Origin: Xenorhabdus bovienii SS-2004
GTDB taxonomy: Bacteria > Pseudomonadota > Gammaproteobacteria > Enterobacterales > Enterobacteriaceae
Direction: 5' to 3'
DNA length: 64,000 nt
NCBI RefSeq assembly: GCF_000027225.1
Contig: NC_013892.1
Coordinates: 2,790,001-2,854,000, forward strand
Each line of letters starts with the position of its first letter. The first letter of the stretch is position 1. Under the pieces are notes generated by a model, which had not been told where the DNA came from, ran no database searches, and saw only the letters and a program-made list of their open reading frames with translations. The translations under genes and the position numbers were made by a program. Below are positions 1 to 10,044 of this stretch, piece after piece.

Positions 1-481
1 CATGCAGCGAATGCGCCACACCCTGCCCTAAGATCACCTGATGTTTGCCAGCATGAAACGCTTTCCATGCATCATCACCGACAAATTGAGGCAAAGCACT
101 GACATCAGCTTCGGTGGTCGGCTCAACACCTTGTATCTGTACAGCGTGGAGTTTTTCGCCTTTCTCCATCAATCCGGTAAATTCAATATAAGGGGAAGCA
201 CCAACAATACCCACTGTCTGTTTTACTCGCTCAAGTGCCTGTTCCCAATGCTGAAAAGGCTGCTCTACCGTGTAGATCTGCCCATGTGGTACAACAGAAA
301 GCACCCGGTTTTTCAGTTCTCGTTCAAAACCGTTCATGGCACTCAAGCCGATAATCAGCACTGCAACACCAAGCATAATGCCTAATGTCGAAATGACAGA
401 AACCAGAGAAACCATTCCTGCACGACGACGTCCTCGGCTAAACCGTAATGCGGTAAATAATGCAAGAGGCAAATTCGCCAT
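1..481 (-). CDS. lolE: LolE, lipoprotein-release ABC permease (partial)
   Basis: Inner-membrane permease subunit of LolCDE, which extracts mature outer-membrane lipoproteins from the inner membrane and passes them to LolA. Only the first 160 or so codons are in the window; the 3' part lies beyond position 1. The N-terminus starts [14 protein letters not shown], followed by one hydrophobic segment (about residues 24-48) ending in the LSAMNGFE motif typical of LolC/LolE, and then the start of the periplasmic domain. Its ATG shares one base with the lolD stop (TAATG), which indicates translational coupling. Identity as LolE rather than LolC rests on operon position and N-terminal sequence. Confidence 0.95.
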   Translation of the reverse strand, partial: MANLPLALFTALRFSRGRRRAGMVSLVSVISTLGIMLGVAVLIIGLSAMNGFERELKNRVLSVVPHGQIYTVEQPFQHWEQALERVKQTVGIVGASPYIEFTGLMEKGEKLHAVQIQGVEPTTEADVSALPQFVGDDAWKAFHAGKHQVILGQGVAHSLH

Positions 482-1182
482 TACCTCTCTCCCACCAGAA
501 CGAGCTCATCCTGTAAAAACCCATCGCGCATTTCGACCTGACGAGCCAATCGGCCAGCAAGTTTCAGATCATGAGTCACCACCAGAAACGCAGTCCCTTG
601 GCGTTGATTCAATTCCTGCAAAATTTCAAAGATGCTGTCCGCATTACGCTGGTCGAGGTTGCCTGTTGGTTCATCCGCCAGCACCAGTGATGGTTCATTC
701 ACCAATGCACGGGCAATAGCGACACGCTGGCGCTCACCGCCGGACAGTTCAGCAGGCCGATGGTGTGCCCGCTTTTCCAATCCAACCGCCGCCAGCATTT
801 CCAGCGCTTTTTGTGAAGCCTTGCGCTTTTTACTGCCAATCAATAACGGCATAGCAACATTTTCCAACGCACTGAAATCAGGCAACAGATGATGGAACTG
901 GTAAATAAAACCGATTTCACTGTTGCGTAACTCGGCTCGTACAGAGGCAGACATTTCATTCAATGATCGCCCTTTAAAAAGAACTTCTCCGGACGTAGGC
1001 GAATCCAGTCCGCCAAGCAAATGCAGAAGTGTACTTTTACCCGATCCCGAACTGCCGACAATTGCCATCATTTCTCTCTGCCGTATGGAAAAAGTGACAT
1101 TCTTTAACACTTCTGTGGAAACCTGCCCTTCCTGATATTTTTTGCACAGATGATGACACAGCAATAAGGGTTGATTACTCAT
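481..1182 (-). CDS. lolD: LolD, lipoprotein-release ABC ATPase
   Basis: Cytoplasmic ATPase of the LolCDE lipoprotein exporter. The 233 residues carry all ABC motifs: Walker A GSSGSGKS at about 43-50, signature LSGGE at 146-150 and Walker B LVLADE near 167-172 followed by PTGNLD. Length equals the enterobacterial family. It lies between lolC (8-base overlap at its start) and lolE (one-base overlap at its stop), so the three genes form one tightly coupled operon on the minus strand. Confidence 0.97.
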   Translation of the reverse strand: MSNQPLLLCHHLCKKYQEGQVSTEVLKNVTFSIRQREMMAIVGSSGSGKSTLLHLLGGLDSPTSGEVLFKGRSLNEMSASVRAELRNSEIGFIYQFHHLLPDFSALENVAMPLLIGSKKRKASQKALEMLAAVGLEKRAHHRPAELSGGERQRVAIARALVNEPSLVLADEPTGNLDQRNADSIFEILQELNQRQGTAFLVVTHDLKLAGRLARQVEMRDGFLQDELVLVGER

Positions 1183-2377
1183 AACGTAAAGCCTCAGCAG
1201 GTTGAATGGCAGCCGCGCGCCAGGAAGGATATAGAGTCGATAATAGGGAGATCAACATGGCACTGGTGGCAATAAGCACCACTTGGGTAATATCAATCGC
1301 AACAGGTAATTGGATACCTTCAGTCAACAGGCCAACAAGAGGCATTAAACTGTTTAACTGACTGGAAAGCAGAACACCCAGCCCCGTTCCCAACAAAGCA
1401 CCAATGATGCCAGCACTCCCCCCTTGGATCATGAAGATCGCCATTACCTGACGGCGGGTTAGTCCCTGCGTCTGCAAGATGGCAATTTCACCCTGTTTTT
1501 CCATCACCAATAAAGAGAGGGAAGTGATGATGTTAAAAGCAGCGACTGCGATGATCAGGCTCAACAATAACCCCATCATATTTTTTTCCATCCGAACCGC
1601 CTGAAAAAATTCGCCCTTGCGTTCACGCCAATCTTTCCACACTAATCCTTCCGGTAAAGTTTGCTGGCTTAATACATCCACCGTCAGCGGTTGATTGAGA
1701 TACAGACGCCAACCAGTGATATTATCCATGGGATAACGGAATAAGCGCACCGCATCTTGTTGATTGACCAGCATTTCCGTGTCATCGACTTCACTATTGG
1801 CAAAAAATGTTCCAATCACCGTGAATAACCGCTGGCTGGGAATTCTACCCATCGGCGTAAGCTGGCTGGCACTTGGTACGATAACGCGGATCTGATCACC
1901 TCGTTTAACACCCAGCTTTATAGCCAACTTCTCCCCCAAAATGACGAAATAACGTCCGGGTTGTAACTGAGTACGATCGGTATCAGCAACATGCGCCGCC
2001 AGTGGCGTATATTCATCAGGAGTGATACCCAACATGACTCCCACACCAACATTACGGGCACTTTGTAGCACCACATCGCTTTGTACAATCGGAGTAATAC
2101 GGTTAACTCCTTTTAGACCCGAAAGCTGATTCATCGGATGCTCATCAGGATTGATAGAGCCTTTTTCTGATGTGATGATTGCCTGCGGCATAAAACCCAA
2201 AATACTGCTTTCCAATGAACGTTCAAAACCATTCATGACTGACAACACAGTAATAAGTGCAGCCACACCCAGCGTAATACCAATGGCCGATAACCAAGAG
2301 ACAAAACGGCCGAATTTATCGACCGCTCGTCCGCGCATATAGCGCAATCCTATAAATAATGAGACAGATTGAAACAT
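1175..2377 (-). CDS. lolC: LolC, lipoprotein-release ABC permease
   Basis: Permease subunit of LolCDE that recruits the periplasmic chaperone LolA. The 400-residue protein has an N-terminal membrane segment (about 27-48) ending in LSVMNGFE, a large periplasmic domain, and three C-terminal membrane segments (about 266-290, 312-340 and 355-380), the FtsX/MacB-like permease arrangement. It is the first gene of lolCDE and its stop overlaps the lolD start by 8 bases. The promoter must lie in the gap shared with the divergent mfd gene. Confidence 0.96.
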   Translation of the reverse strand: MFQSVSLFIGLRYMRGRAVDKFGRFVSWLSAIGITLGVAALITVLSVMNGFERSLESSILGFMPQAIITSEKGSINPDEHPMNQLSGLKGVNRITPIVQSDVVLQSARNVGVGVMLGITPDEYTPLAAHVADTDRTQLQPGRYFVILGEKLAIKLGVKRGDQIRVIVPSASQLTPMGRIPSQRLFTVIGTFFANSEVDDTEMLVNQQDAVRLFRYPMDNITGWRLYLNQPLTVDVLSQQTLPEGLVWKDWRERKGEFFQAVRMEKNMMGLLLSLIIAVAAFNIITSLSLLVMEKQGEIAILQTQGLTRRQVMAIFMIQGGSAGIIGALLGTGLGVLLSSQLNSLMPLVGLLTEGIQLPVAIDITQVVLIATSAMLISLLSTLYPSWRAAAIQPAEALRYE

Positions 2378-2935
2378 GAAATCCGCCGTATCAAAATGAT
2401 GTTTTTAAAAACAATGAGTTAAGAAAAAATGTCATATTTTATCTCTAGTTATGTATGCCAATATGTACAAAACCAATATCTATCCCATCAGCCTTACTTA
2501 TCACATAGTATCATCGTTTCGCTCAGATTTGATTATCGTCAATTTCAAGTGAAAAATAAAAAAAGCAGCTATTATACTCAACCCTCGAAAATTTTGGCTT
2601 GATACAGAAAAAGGCTACACCGATGCGTAGCCTTGAAATCGCCATAATCTAATATTAACAAGAGTTTCTGATGTCATCCAATCTGACTTGCACTCCTCTG
2701 GAAGTACTGCCCAGATATTGTTGCCAAAATCAATAAACATGAAATCTATTACTCTCCTGTTGCCAAAGCAAAGTGTTCAGTGATAATAAAGGGCAGCAGT
2801 ACTGTATGGAACCACTCATACCCCGGTTCTGTGTTTTTTTACTTTCTCTCAACCTGCCAGCGTATTTGTTGCAAGGCTACTTGGTCAAAAATGTGTTGGG
2901 AATGGACTAAACCTTAGAGAACACATCAAACGCTT
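2378..2935. other. Divergent lolC/mfd intergenic region
   Basis: 558 bases without a convincing gene. It must hold the promoters of lolC (minus) and mfd (plus). E. coli has ycfT in this position; no coding remnant of it is recognisable. The only clear structure is a perfect 8-bp hairpin at 2611-2634, listed separately. Confidence 0.6.
2605..2634 (-). terminator. Terminator-like hairpin in the lolC-mfd gap
   Basis: Perfect 8-bp stem AAGGCTAC/GTAGCCTT with an 8-base loop. Read on the minus strand it is followed by TTTTTC, as in an intrinsic terminator. No minus-strand gene is visible immediately upstream, so it may end an untranslated or small RNA or antisense transcript, or be a relic of a lost gene. 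Confidence 0.4.
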
Positions 2936-5900
2936 ATGTCCGCAAAATACCGTTATCAACTTCCTGAACGTCGCGGTGATATCCGCCAGTTGGGTCATTT
3001 GACTGGTGCCGCCTGTGCAGTCGAATGTGCCGAAATTATTGAACGTCACTCAGGTCCAGTGCTACTGGTGACACAAGATATGCAGAATGCTTTGCGATTG
3101 CGTGATGAAATTCTGCAATTCACCCACGCACCAATAAATATGCTGTCAGATTGGGAAACATTACCTTACGATAGTTTTTCACCCCATCAAGAAATCATCT
3201 CAAATCGCTTATCCACGCTTTATCACTTACCGTTCATGACGAAAGGTGCACTGATCCTACCCGTCAATACGTTGATGCAGCGTGTTTGTCCACATGAATA
3301 TCTCAAGAGACATGCCTTGGTTATGTTCAAAGGTCAGCGCCTTTCACGGGATAAACTGCGGACAGAACTGGAACAGTCCGGTTATCGTAGTGTTGAGCAA
3401 GTACTTGAACACGGTGAATTTGCTACACGCGGCGCCTTGTTTGATATGTTCCCGATGGGAAGTGAACATCCTTACCGTATTGATTTTTTTGATGATGAAA
3501 TCGATAGCCTGCGTACTTTCGATATAGATAGCCAGCGAACACTGGTTGAAGTGGAAACAATCAATTTATTGCCAGCTCATGAATTCCCGACTGATCAAGA
3601 GGCGATTGAATTATTCCGCAGCCAATGGCGTGAGCAGTTTGAAGTTCGCCGCGATGCTGAGCATATCTACCAGCAGGTCAGCAAGAAAATGCTGCCGGCT
3701 GGCATTGAGTACTGGCAACCCCTGTTCTTTGAACAGCCCCTGCCTGCGATTTTTAATTATCTACCCGAAAATACCCTGCTCATTACACAGGATTTAGTCA
3801 GTGCAGCAGAGCGTTTTTGGCAGGATACAGCACAACGCTTTGAAAGCCGAAAAATTGATCCAATGCGGCCATTACTATCTCCTGAGCAGATTTGGCTACC
3901 TGTCGATAAATTATTCGCTGAATTAAAAAATTGGCCCCGCATTCAGGTTAAAAATGAAGCACTCCCTCAAAAGGCAGGAAACACCAACCTTGCTTATCAG
4001 GCTCTCCCTGATTTATCGGTTACTGCACAGCACAAAACACCTTTGGATAAGGTGCGCCGTTTTATCGAACAGTTCAATGGCAGGATCATTTTCTCGGTAG
4101 AAAGTGAGGGGCGCCGGGAAACCGTACAAGGGCTGTTGTCACGTATAAAAATTAGCCCGATAAAAATAAAACAGTTAATAGATGCCAATAAATCTGGCTG
4201 CTTCTTAATGGTAGGAGCGGCAGAGCATGGTTTCATTGATGAAGATAATAAACTCGCACTTATCTGCGAAAGTGACATGCTCGGTGAGCGCGTAAGCCGG
4301 CGCCGGCAAGATAGCCGACGTACCATCAATACTGATATTTTGATCCGCAACCTTGCTGAACTGCGTCGCGGTCAGCCCGTTGTTCACCTTGAACATGGTG
4401 TTGGCCGTTATCAGGGGTTGATGATGCTGGAGGCGGGTGGCATTCAGGCAGAGTATCTGATCCTGACCTATGCCGGAGAAGACAAACTGTATGTGCCAGT
4501 CTCCTCTCTGCATCTCATCAGTCGTTATGCTGGCGGTGCTGAAGATAGCGCACCACTGCACAAATTAGGTGGAGAGGCATGGAATAAAGCCCGTCAAAAA
4601 GCGGCTGAAAAAGTACGTGATGTCGCAGCTGAGTTACTGGATGTGTATGCGCAGCGTGCCATTAAACCGGGCTTTGCCTGCACACAGGATCCCGAGCAAT
4701 ACCAACTGTTTTGTCAAAGTTTTCCGTTTGATACGACACCGGATCAAGAACAAGCGATCAATGCGGTACTGGATGATATGTGCCAACCCGTTGCCATGGA
4801 TCGGTTAGTGTGTGGTGATGTTGGATTTGGGAAAACCGAAGTCGCGATGCGCGCCGCTTTTATGGCCATCACTAATAACAAACAGGTAGCCGTTCTCGTG
4901 CCGACAACCCTGTTGGCACAGCAGCATTATGATAATTTCCGGGATCGCTTTGCAAACTGGCCTGTGCATCTTGAAGTACTGTCACGCTTTCGCAGTGCAA
5001 AAGAACAACAGCAGGTTATTGATATGGCCGCTGAAGGCAAAGTCGATATCATCATCGGTACCCATAAACTTCTACAAAATGATCTGTGCTGGAAAGATAT
5101 TGGTTTATTGATTGTCGATGAAGAACACCGTTTTGGGGTTCGCCACAAAGAACGTATCAAAGCCATTCGTGCTGATGTCGACGTCCTGACTCTAACCGCG
5201 ACGCCCATTCCCCGCACGCTTAATATGGCAATGAGTGGTATGCGTGATCTGTCGATCATCGCCACGCCACCTGCCCGGCGTCTGGCGGTCAAAACCTTTG
5301 TACGTGAGTATGACAGTTTAGTCGTTCGTGAATCCATCCTGCGGGAGATTTTGCGTGGTGGTCAGGTTTATTACCTCTATAATGATGTCGAAAATATTGA
5401 GAAGGCCAAAAATCGGCTGGAAGAATTAGTTCCTGAAGCCAGAATCGTCGTCGGCCATGGACAGATGCGTGAACGTGATCTGGAACGGGTCATGGCAGAT
5501 TTCCATCACCAACGTTTTAATGTACTGGTATGTACCACCATTATTGAAACCGGAATTGATATCCCCAGTGCCAATACGATTATCATTGAACGCGCTGATC
5601 ACTTTGGATTGGCTCAGTTACACCAGTTACGCGGGCGTGTCGGGCGTTCCCATCATCAGGCATATGCTTATCTGCTGACTCCAAATCCAAAAGCCATGAC
5701 TACCGACGCCCAAAAGCGCCTGGAGGCCATTGCATCCCTTGAGGACTTAGGCGCAGGGTTTGCACTCGCCACTCATGATCTGGAGATCAGGGGGGCTGGT
5801 GAATTGTTAGGTGAAGACCAAAGTGGTCAGATGGCCAGCGTCGGTTTTACACTCTACATGGAACTGCTGGAAAGTGCCATTGATGCACTGAAAAACGGAC

Positions 5901-6376
5901 GTGAACCATCACTTGAAGATCTCACCAGCAGCCAGACCGAGATTGAACTGCGTATGCCGGTATTTTTGCCTGATGATTATATCCCTGACGTGAATATGCG
6001 CCTGTCTTTCTATAAGCGCATTGCCAGCGCCCACAATGATGCTGAACTAGCTGAACTGAAAGTTGAATTGATTGACCGATTTGGTTTACTGCCTGATCCG
6101 GGTCGCCAGTTATTGCAATCTGCCTCAATTCGTCTGACCGCGCAGAGTTTGGGTATCAAGCGCATTGAAGCGCATGAGAAAGGTGGCTTTATCGAGTTTA
6201 GTGATAACAATAAAGTCGACCCAAATTATCTGATCGGTTTATTGCAGACACAGCCTAACATTTATCGGCTGGATGGCCCCTCGAAACTGAAATTTATTAC
6301 TGATTTAACCGAGAGATCTACACGTTTGTCTTTCATCCAGCAATTATTAGAAGCCTTCGTTCAGCATCAGATATAA
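2936..6376 (+). CDS. mfd: Mfd, transcription-repair coupling factor
   Basis: DNA translocase that removes RNA polymerase stalled at lesions and recruits UvrA. The 1146 residues match the E. coli family end to end. The UvrB-like N-terminal module contains DWETLPYDSFSPH near residue 70. The RNA polymerase-interaction region lies near 470-545. The RecG-like helicase has Walker A GDVGFGKTE at about 626-634 and DEEH at about 727-731. The TRG-like and C-terminal autoinhibitory domains follow. The start at MSAKYRYQLP agrees with the family. It is a single-gene unit, followed by a long hairpin. Confidence 0.98.
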   Translation: MSAKYRYQLPERRGDIRQLGHLTGAACAVECAEIIERHSGPVLLVTQDMQNALRLRDEILQFTHAPINMLSDWETLPYDSFSPHQEIISNRLSTLYHLPFMTKGALILPVNTLMQRVCPHEYLKRHALVMFKGQRLSRDKLRTELEQSGYRSVEQVLEHGEFATRGALFDMFPMGSEHPYRIDFFDDEIDSLRTFDIDSQRTLVEVETINLLPAHEFPTDQEAIELFRSQWREQFEVRRDAEHIYQQVSKKMLPAGIEYWQPLFFEQPLPAIFNYLPENTLLITQDLVSAAERFWQDTAQRFESRKIDPMRPLLSPEQIWLPVDKLFAELKNWPRIQVKNEALPQKAGNTNLAYQALPDLSVTAQHKTPLDKVRRFIEQFNGRIIFSVESEGRRETVQGLLSRIKISPIKIKQLIDANKSGCFLMVGAAEHGFIDEDNKLALICESDMLGERVSRRRQDSRRTINTDILIRNLAELRRGQPVVHLEHGVGRYQGLMMLEAGGIQAEYLILTYAGEDKLYVPVSSLHLISRYAGGAEDSAPLHKLGGEAWNKARQKAAEKVRDVAAELLDVYAQRAIKPGFACTQDPEQYQLFCQSFPFDTTPDQEQAINAVLDDMCQPVAMDRLVCGDVGFGKTEVAMRAAFMAITNNKQVAVLVPTTLLAQQHYDNFRDRFANWPVHLEVLSRFRSAKEQQQVIDMAAEGKVDIIIGTHKLLQNDLCWKDIGLLIVDEEHRFGVRHKERIKAIRADVDVLTLTATPIPRTLNMAMSGMRDLSIIATPPARRLAVKTFVREYDSLVVRESILREILRGGQVYYLYNDVENIEKAKNRLEELVPEARIVVGHGQMRERDLERVMADFHHQRFNVLVCTTIIETGIDIPSANTIIIERADHFGLAQLHQLRGRVGRSHHQAYAYLLTPNPKAMTTDAQKRLEAIASLEDLGAGFALATHDLEIRGAGELLGEDQSGQMASVGFTLYMELLESAIDALKNGREPSLEDLTSSQTEIELRMPVFLPDDYIPDVNMRLSFYKRIASAHNDAELAELKVELIDRFGLLPDPGRQLLQSASIRLTAQSLGIKRIEAHEKGGFIEFSDNNKVDPNYLIGLLQTQPNIYRLDGPSKLKFITDLTERSTRLSFIQQLLEAFVQHQI

Positions 6377-6382
6377 CACAAC

Positions 6383-6428
6383 GATTGCACTGTTTCGCCG
6401 ATACAGTTCCAAGCGAAATAGTGCAATC
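6383..6428. terminator. Long hairpin after mfd
   Basis: A 16-bp stem (6383-6398 with 6413-6428, one G-U pair on the plus strand) and a 14-base loop. It lies 6 bases after the mfd stop and before the convergent ycfJ-like gene. There is no clear U-tract on either side, so it may stabilise the mRNA end or be a small dispersed repeat rather than a classical terminator. Confidence 0.45.
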
Positions 6429-6448
6429 ATCTTCTGAAAAAAGTATAG

Positions 6449-6916
6449 CTACAAATATGGCTGGAGAATTAATTGCCCTTTTTCATTTAACGGAATGGTT
6501 TGCTCCGGTTTGTACGTCACTCGCACTTTTCCAGGGTTATCCCCAATAGTATAAACAACATCATACCCAACGGTGCGGTGCTCCCTCACATAAACCATCA
6601 GACAGTTTTTTAATGCTGAATGGTTGAATGCAAGATATTCTCTGCTTGCTTTTAAATTGTCAAAAAGAGTCAATATACGGTATTCATATCCCGTAAAGAC
6701 CCCTCCTGTTATATCTTCTGATCTAATAGGAATGACGAATACTGCCTCATGGCAATAGTGATGAGGAGCAGGAACCGTTATTCTGATAGGCTCTGAAGAT
6801 AATACTTGCGCAACTTTGGGTTGTGGGGATTCAAAATAAAGTGTTGCGGCAGTGCCAATGGCAGCAATAGCAATTATAGAGCCTATTCCATACTGTCTTA
6901 TCTTTAAATTACCCAC
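6449..6916 (-). CDS. ycfJ: YcfJ/UmoD-family protein lacking the glycine zipper
   Basis: 155-residue envelope protein of the YcfJ/UmoD family (UmoD is known in Proteus as an upregulator of the flagellar flhDC operon). The GTG start at 6916 is chosen because AAGGTG lies 4 bases upstream; a longer reading to 7003 has no such support. One N-terminal membrane segment or uncleaved signal (about 10-27) is followed by a periplasmic part. The C-terminal half (VGYDVVYTIGD through LNEKGQLIL) matches YcfJ closely, and two Cys are kept. The glycine-zipper segment of E. coli YcfJ is replaced by a shorter, glycine-poor stretch. It is separated from ndh by a shared terminator. The family call is fairly firm; the role in motility is inference. 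Confidence 0.75.
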   Translation of the reverse strand: MGNLKIRQYGIGSIIAIAAIGTAATLYFESPQPKVAQVLSSEPIRITVPAPHHYCHEAVFVIPIRSEDITGGVFTGYEYRILTLFDNLKASREYLAFNHSALKNCLMVYVREHRTVGYDVVYTIGDNPGKVRVTYKPEQTIPLNEKGQLILQPYL

Positions 6917-7159
6917 ATAGCACCTTGATATATTAATAATTTTATACACATTTTCATTGAAGCATGCCCTCTTAATATTTAGGAGAACTAAAAATGCGTT
7001 CAATTTATTATTTAAGAAAAATCCTATTTCATTAATTTAATATAATAAAATCATTAAATTTATGCTCTTTTAATAAAATACGCTTGTTGATTATAATAAA
7101 TAATTCAGAATTAAATTAGATAAGAATAATTATGATAGGTGTAATAATAAATATAACAG

Positions 7160-7206
7160 GTAAATAAATGGCTCATCTGTGTTAATTAAATTCAGATGAG
7201 CCATTT
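7160..7206. terminator. Terminator after ndh
   Basis: 13-bp perfect stem AATGGCTCATCTG/CAGATGAGCCATT (7167-7179 with 7193-7205). On the minus strand the stem is preceded by A residues and followed by TTATTT, so it fits termination of ndh. The plus-strand side ends in TTTTT and could work in both directions. Confidence 0.8.
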
Positions 7207-7215
7207 TTCAGTAAA

Positions 7216-8520
7216 TTAGTGCAATTTCAACCGCGGACGAATAACACGATTGATTCCACCAACCAGCATCATCAAACCTGTTTTTATATATCCATGCAGT
7301 GCTACCTGATGCATACGATACAACGAGATATAAACCACACGTGCAATACGGCCTTCTACCATCATTGACCCGCGCATCAAGTTGCCCATCAGGCTACCAA
7401 CTGTACTGAACTTAGATAATGAAACCAATGAACCATGATCTTTATAAACATATTCTTTCAATGGCTTTTCATTCAATAAAGCCAGAATATTATCATAGCA
7501 ACGACTCGCCATTTGGTGAGCAGACTGAGCACGAGGAGGAACAAATCCACCCTCTTTTTTCGGGCATGATGCACAATCACCAATGGCGAAAACATAAGCA
7601 TCCAACGTCGTCTGCAACGTTGGCTTCACAACCAACTGGTTAATGCGGTTTGTTTCCAGCCCACCAATGTCTTTCATAAAGTCAGGCGCTTTAATTCCTG
7701 CTGCCCATACCATCAGGGAAGCCTTGATCAGCTCTCCGTCTTTGGTATTCAGGCCATGCTCATCTGCGCTGGTCACCATAGTCTTGGTCAACACCTTGAC
7801 ACCGAGTTTGGTCAATTCCTGATGTGCCGCACTGGAAATCCGTGGAGGCAATGCAGGAAGAATACGCTCACCCGCTTCAACCAGAGTGACATTCAGCGCG
7901 TCTGAATTCAAACTTTCAAAACCATAGCTATTAAACTGCTTAACAGCATTGTACAGTTCTGCCGAAAGTTCTACGCCAGTTGCACCACCGCCAACAATCG
8001 CGATGTTGACTTTTTCTTCCGTGCATTGGTTGGCAGAATATTTCAGAAACAAATTCAGCATTTCATTGTGGAAACGATGTGCCTGCTGTGGATTATCGAG
8101 GAAAATGCAGTTTTCCCTTACACCTGCCGTACCGAAATCATTCGACTGGCTACCCAATGCCATAACAAGAATATCGTAAGTCAGCTCTCGCTCCGCTACC
8201 AGCAAATCATTGCTTTCATCACGGATTTCCGCCAGAGTGATTTTCTTTCCATCACGATCGATATTCGTGAGCGTGCCTAACTGGAAGTGAAAATGATGGT
8301 TACTGGCATGAGCTAAATAGCTCAATGCATCGACGCCATCGTCAAGAGAGCCCGTTGCTACTTCATGTAATAATGGTTTCCATAAATGGCTGTTGTTGCG
8401 ATCCACCAAAGTAATTTCGGCTTTTTGCTTACGCCCCAATTTGTGCCCTAAACGCGTTGCCAGCTCTAAACCACCAGCGCCCCCACCAATAATGACAATT
8501 CTTGTCTTTGGCGTTGTCAT
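7216..8520 (-). CDS. ndh: Ndh, NADH:ubiquinone oxidoreductase II
   Basis: Non-proton-pumping, membrane-associated NADH dehydrogenase that feeds electrons to quinone. The 434-residue reading from ATG at 8520 matches the E. coli length and N-terminus ([10 protein letters not shown]) and has a GGGGTAG ribosome site; the upstream 30-codon extension is rejected. FAD-binding GGGAGG lies near residues 12-17 and the second nucleotide site VGGGATGVE near 175. The C-terminal amphipathic region ([14 protein letters not shown], ending VIRPRLKLH) is the membrane anchor. Monocistronic, with a 414-base upstream region. Confidence 0.97.
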   Translation of the reverse strand: MTTPKTRIVIIGGGAGGLELATRLGHKLGRKQKAEITLVDRNNSHLWKPLLHEVATGSLDDGVDALSYLAHASNHHFHFQLGTLTNIDRDGKKITLAEIRDESNDLLVAERELTYDILVMALGSQSNDFGTAGVRENCIFLDNPQQAHRFHNEMLNLFLKYSANQCTEEKVNIAIVGGGATGVELSAELYNAVKQFNSYGFESLNSDALNVTLVEAGERILPALPPRISSAAHQELTKLGVKVLTKTMVTSADEHGLNTKDGELIKASLMVWAAGIKAPDFMKDIGGLETNRINQLVVKPTLQTTLDAYVFAIGDCASCPKKEGGFVPPRAQSAHQMASRCYDNILALLNEKPLKEYVYKDHGSLVSLSKFSTVGSLMGNLMRGSMMVEGRIARVVYISLYRMHQVALHGYIKTGLMMLVGGINRVIRPRLKLH

Positions 8521-8934
8521 GACTACCCCACTGAAAATACAACTAATGTTATGTAAGGCGCTAAAGCCGTTTCTTTTAATAACGTTCTTAAATAACATCA
8601 GATTTGACAAGTTTCATATTGTAAATATCTCCAGAATATCATGGCTGGTTAGTTGGTCATACCAAAAATAGTCACGATCAAATTCTTTTGATTAATTAGA
8701 CGCCAGTCACAAAATTTTCGTGCTTACTTTCAGTTAACTGGATGTATATCCTATTTATGAACAATAAAAATTTACAATGTTAATGCTGTGTAAATATAAA
8801 GTTTGATTTGATAAAACAAGGTTTCATCTGGAAATACAAAAAGGAAGAATCGAGAAGAAATACAAAAAAGGGATAGAATTGCCAACTAGCAACTCCATTC
8901 CCAATTTTATTAAAATCAATATATAAAACAATGA
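8521..8934. other. ndh upstream region
   Basis: 414 AT-rich bases between ndh and the end of nagZ, expected to carry the ndh promoter and its regulatory sites. I could not identify a convincing FNR or ArcA site by eye and see no small gene. Confidence 0.5.
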
Positions 8935-9954
8935 TTAAATATAATTTAACCACTGTTCACACAAGCCATTCAATTCTTTATTTGCCTGTTGCCAGCGTTC
9001 TGATTTCTTCAACTCTTCCAGACTGTATTGACTGCCCTGATGATATAACCGTGCTACCCTATCAGATCTGATCATCGGCAAATTATCCAGCACGCTGATT
9101 GCCCCCTGCCGATTGTTGCACACCAGAATCATGTCACAACCCGCTTCCAATGAGGCTTTTCCTCGCTCGGCATAGCTGCCCATGATAGCCGCACCTTCCA
9201 TCGACAGATCATCAGAAAAAATAACACCTTCAAATCCCAGTTGCTGACGCAAAATAGATTTCAACCAATAAGGTGAACCACTGGCCGGGCGATCATCTAC
9301 TTGAGAATAAACCACATGAGCAGGCATAATTGCATCAAGCAGGTTACGCTGGATAAAATCGCGAAAAATATGCATATCATGACAACTAATGGCATCCATC
9401 GAGCGATTATCCCTTGGCGTTTCTTTGTGAGAATCTGCTACAACTGCTCCATGCCCCGGAAAGTGCTTACCTGTCGATTTCATCCCTGCGGAATGCATGC
9501 CCTTGATAAATTTTTCTGCCATCATCACCGCGAGTTCAAGCTCTCCGTGAAATGAGCGCTCACCAATCGCAGTGCACTGGTGTCCTAAATCCAGTACAGG
9601 AGCAAAACTGATATCAATGTCCATTGCAATCATTTCTGATGCCATTAGCCAACCCGATTCTTGCGCCAAATGCGTTCCCATAAGCGAGTCATTCAAGCAG
9701 GCAAAAGACTGTGCGGCAGGTAAACGAGTAAAGCCTTCATGAAAACGCTGAACACGTCCCCCTTCCTGATCGACCGCAATCACCAAACGGTGGTAGGACG
9801 CAGCGCGGATTTGGCGAATTAATTCACGCAATTGTTGCGTATCCTGGAAGTTGCGGGTAAACAGGATTAAACCGCCCACTAATGGATGTTGCAGAATTTC
9901 GCGTTCTTCATTATCCAATTCATAACCAACAACATCTAACATTACTGGCCCCAT
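8935..9954 (-). CDS. nagZ: NagZ, beta-N-acetylglucosaminidase
   Basis: Cytosolic glycosidase (family GH3) that removes GlcNAc from anhydromuropeptides during cell-wall recycling. The start at 9954 (MGPVMLDV) is chosen for its GGTGAGGAG ribosome site and family agreement; an 11-codon upstream extension is discarded. Motifs seen are [24 protein letters not shown] (the His-bearing catalytic loop) and [10 protein letters not shown] (nucleophile Asp). 339 residues, close to the family's 341. It is the last gene of the hinT-lpoB-thiK-nagZ array; E. coli ycfP, which follows nagZ there, is absent. Confidence 0.97.
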   Translation of the reverse strand: MGPVMLDVVGYELDNEEREILQHPLVGGLILFTRNFQDTQQLRELIRQIRAASYHRLVIAVDQEGGRVQRFHEGFTRLPAAQSFACLNDSLMGTHLAQESGWLMASEMIAMDIDISFAPVLDLGHQCTAIGERSFHGELELAVMMAEKFIKGMHSAGMKSTGKHFPGHGAVVADSHKETPRDNRSMDAISCHDMHIFRDFIQRNLLDAIMPAHVVYSQVDDRPASGSPYWLKSILRQQLGFEGVIFSDDLSMEGAAIMGSYAERGKASLEAGCDMILVCNNRQGAISVLDNLPMIRSDRVARLYHQGSQYSLEELKKSERWQQANKELNGLCEQWLNYI

Positions 9955-10044
9955 AACACTCCTCACCTCTATATCATTGGTTACCATCTATAACTCATTG
10001 TCACTAATGGCGATTGATACTATCCAGCGTGTTAAAACGCCAGT

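Noticed and set aside
41..385. Plus-strand ORF opposite lolE
   Set aside because: The minus strand encodes LolE over the whole stretch; the plus frame is a shadow with no ribosome site.
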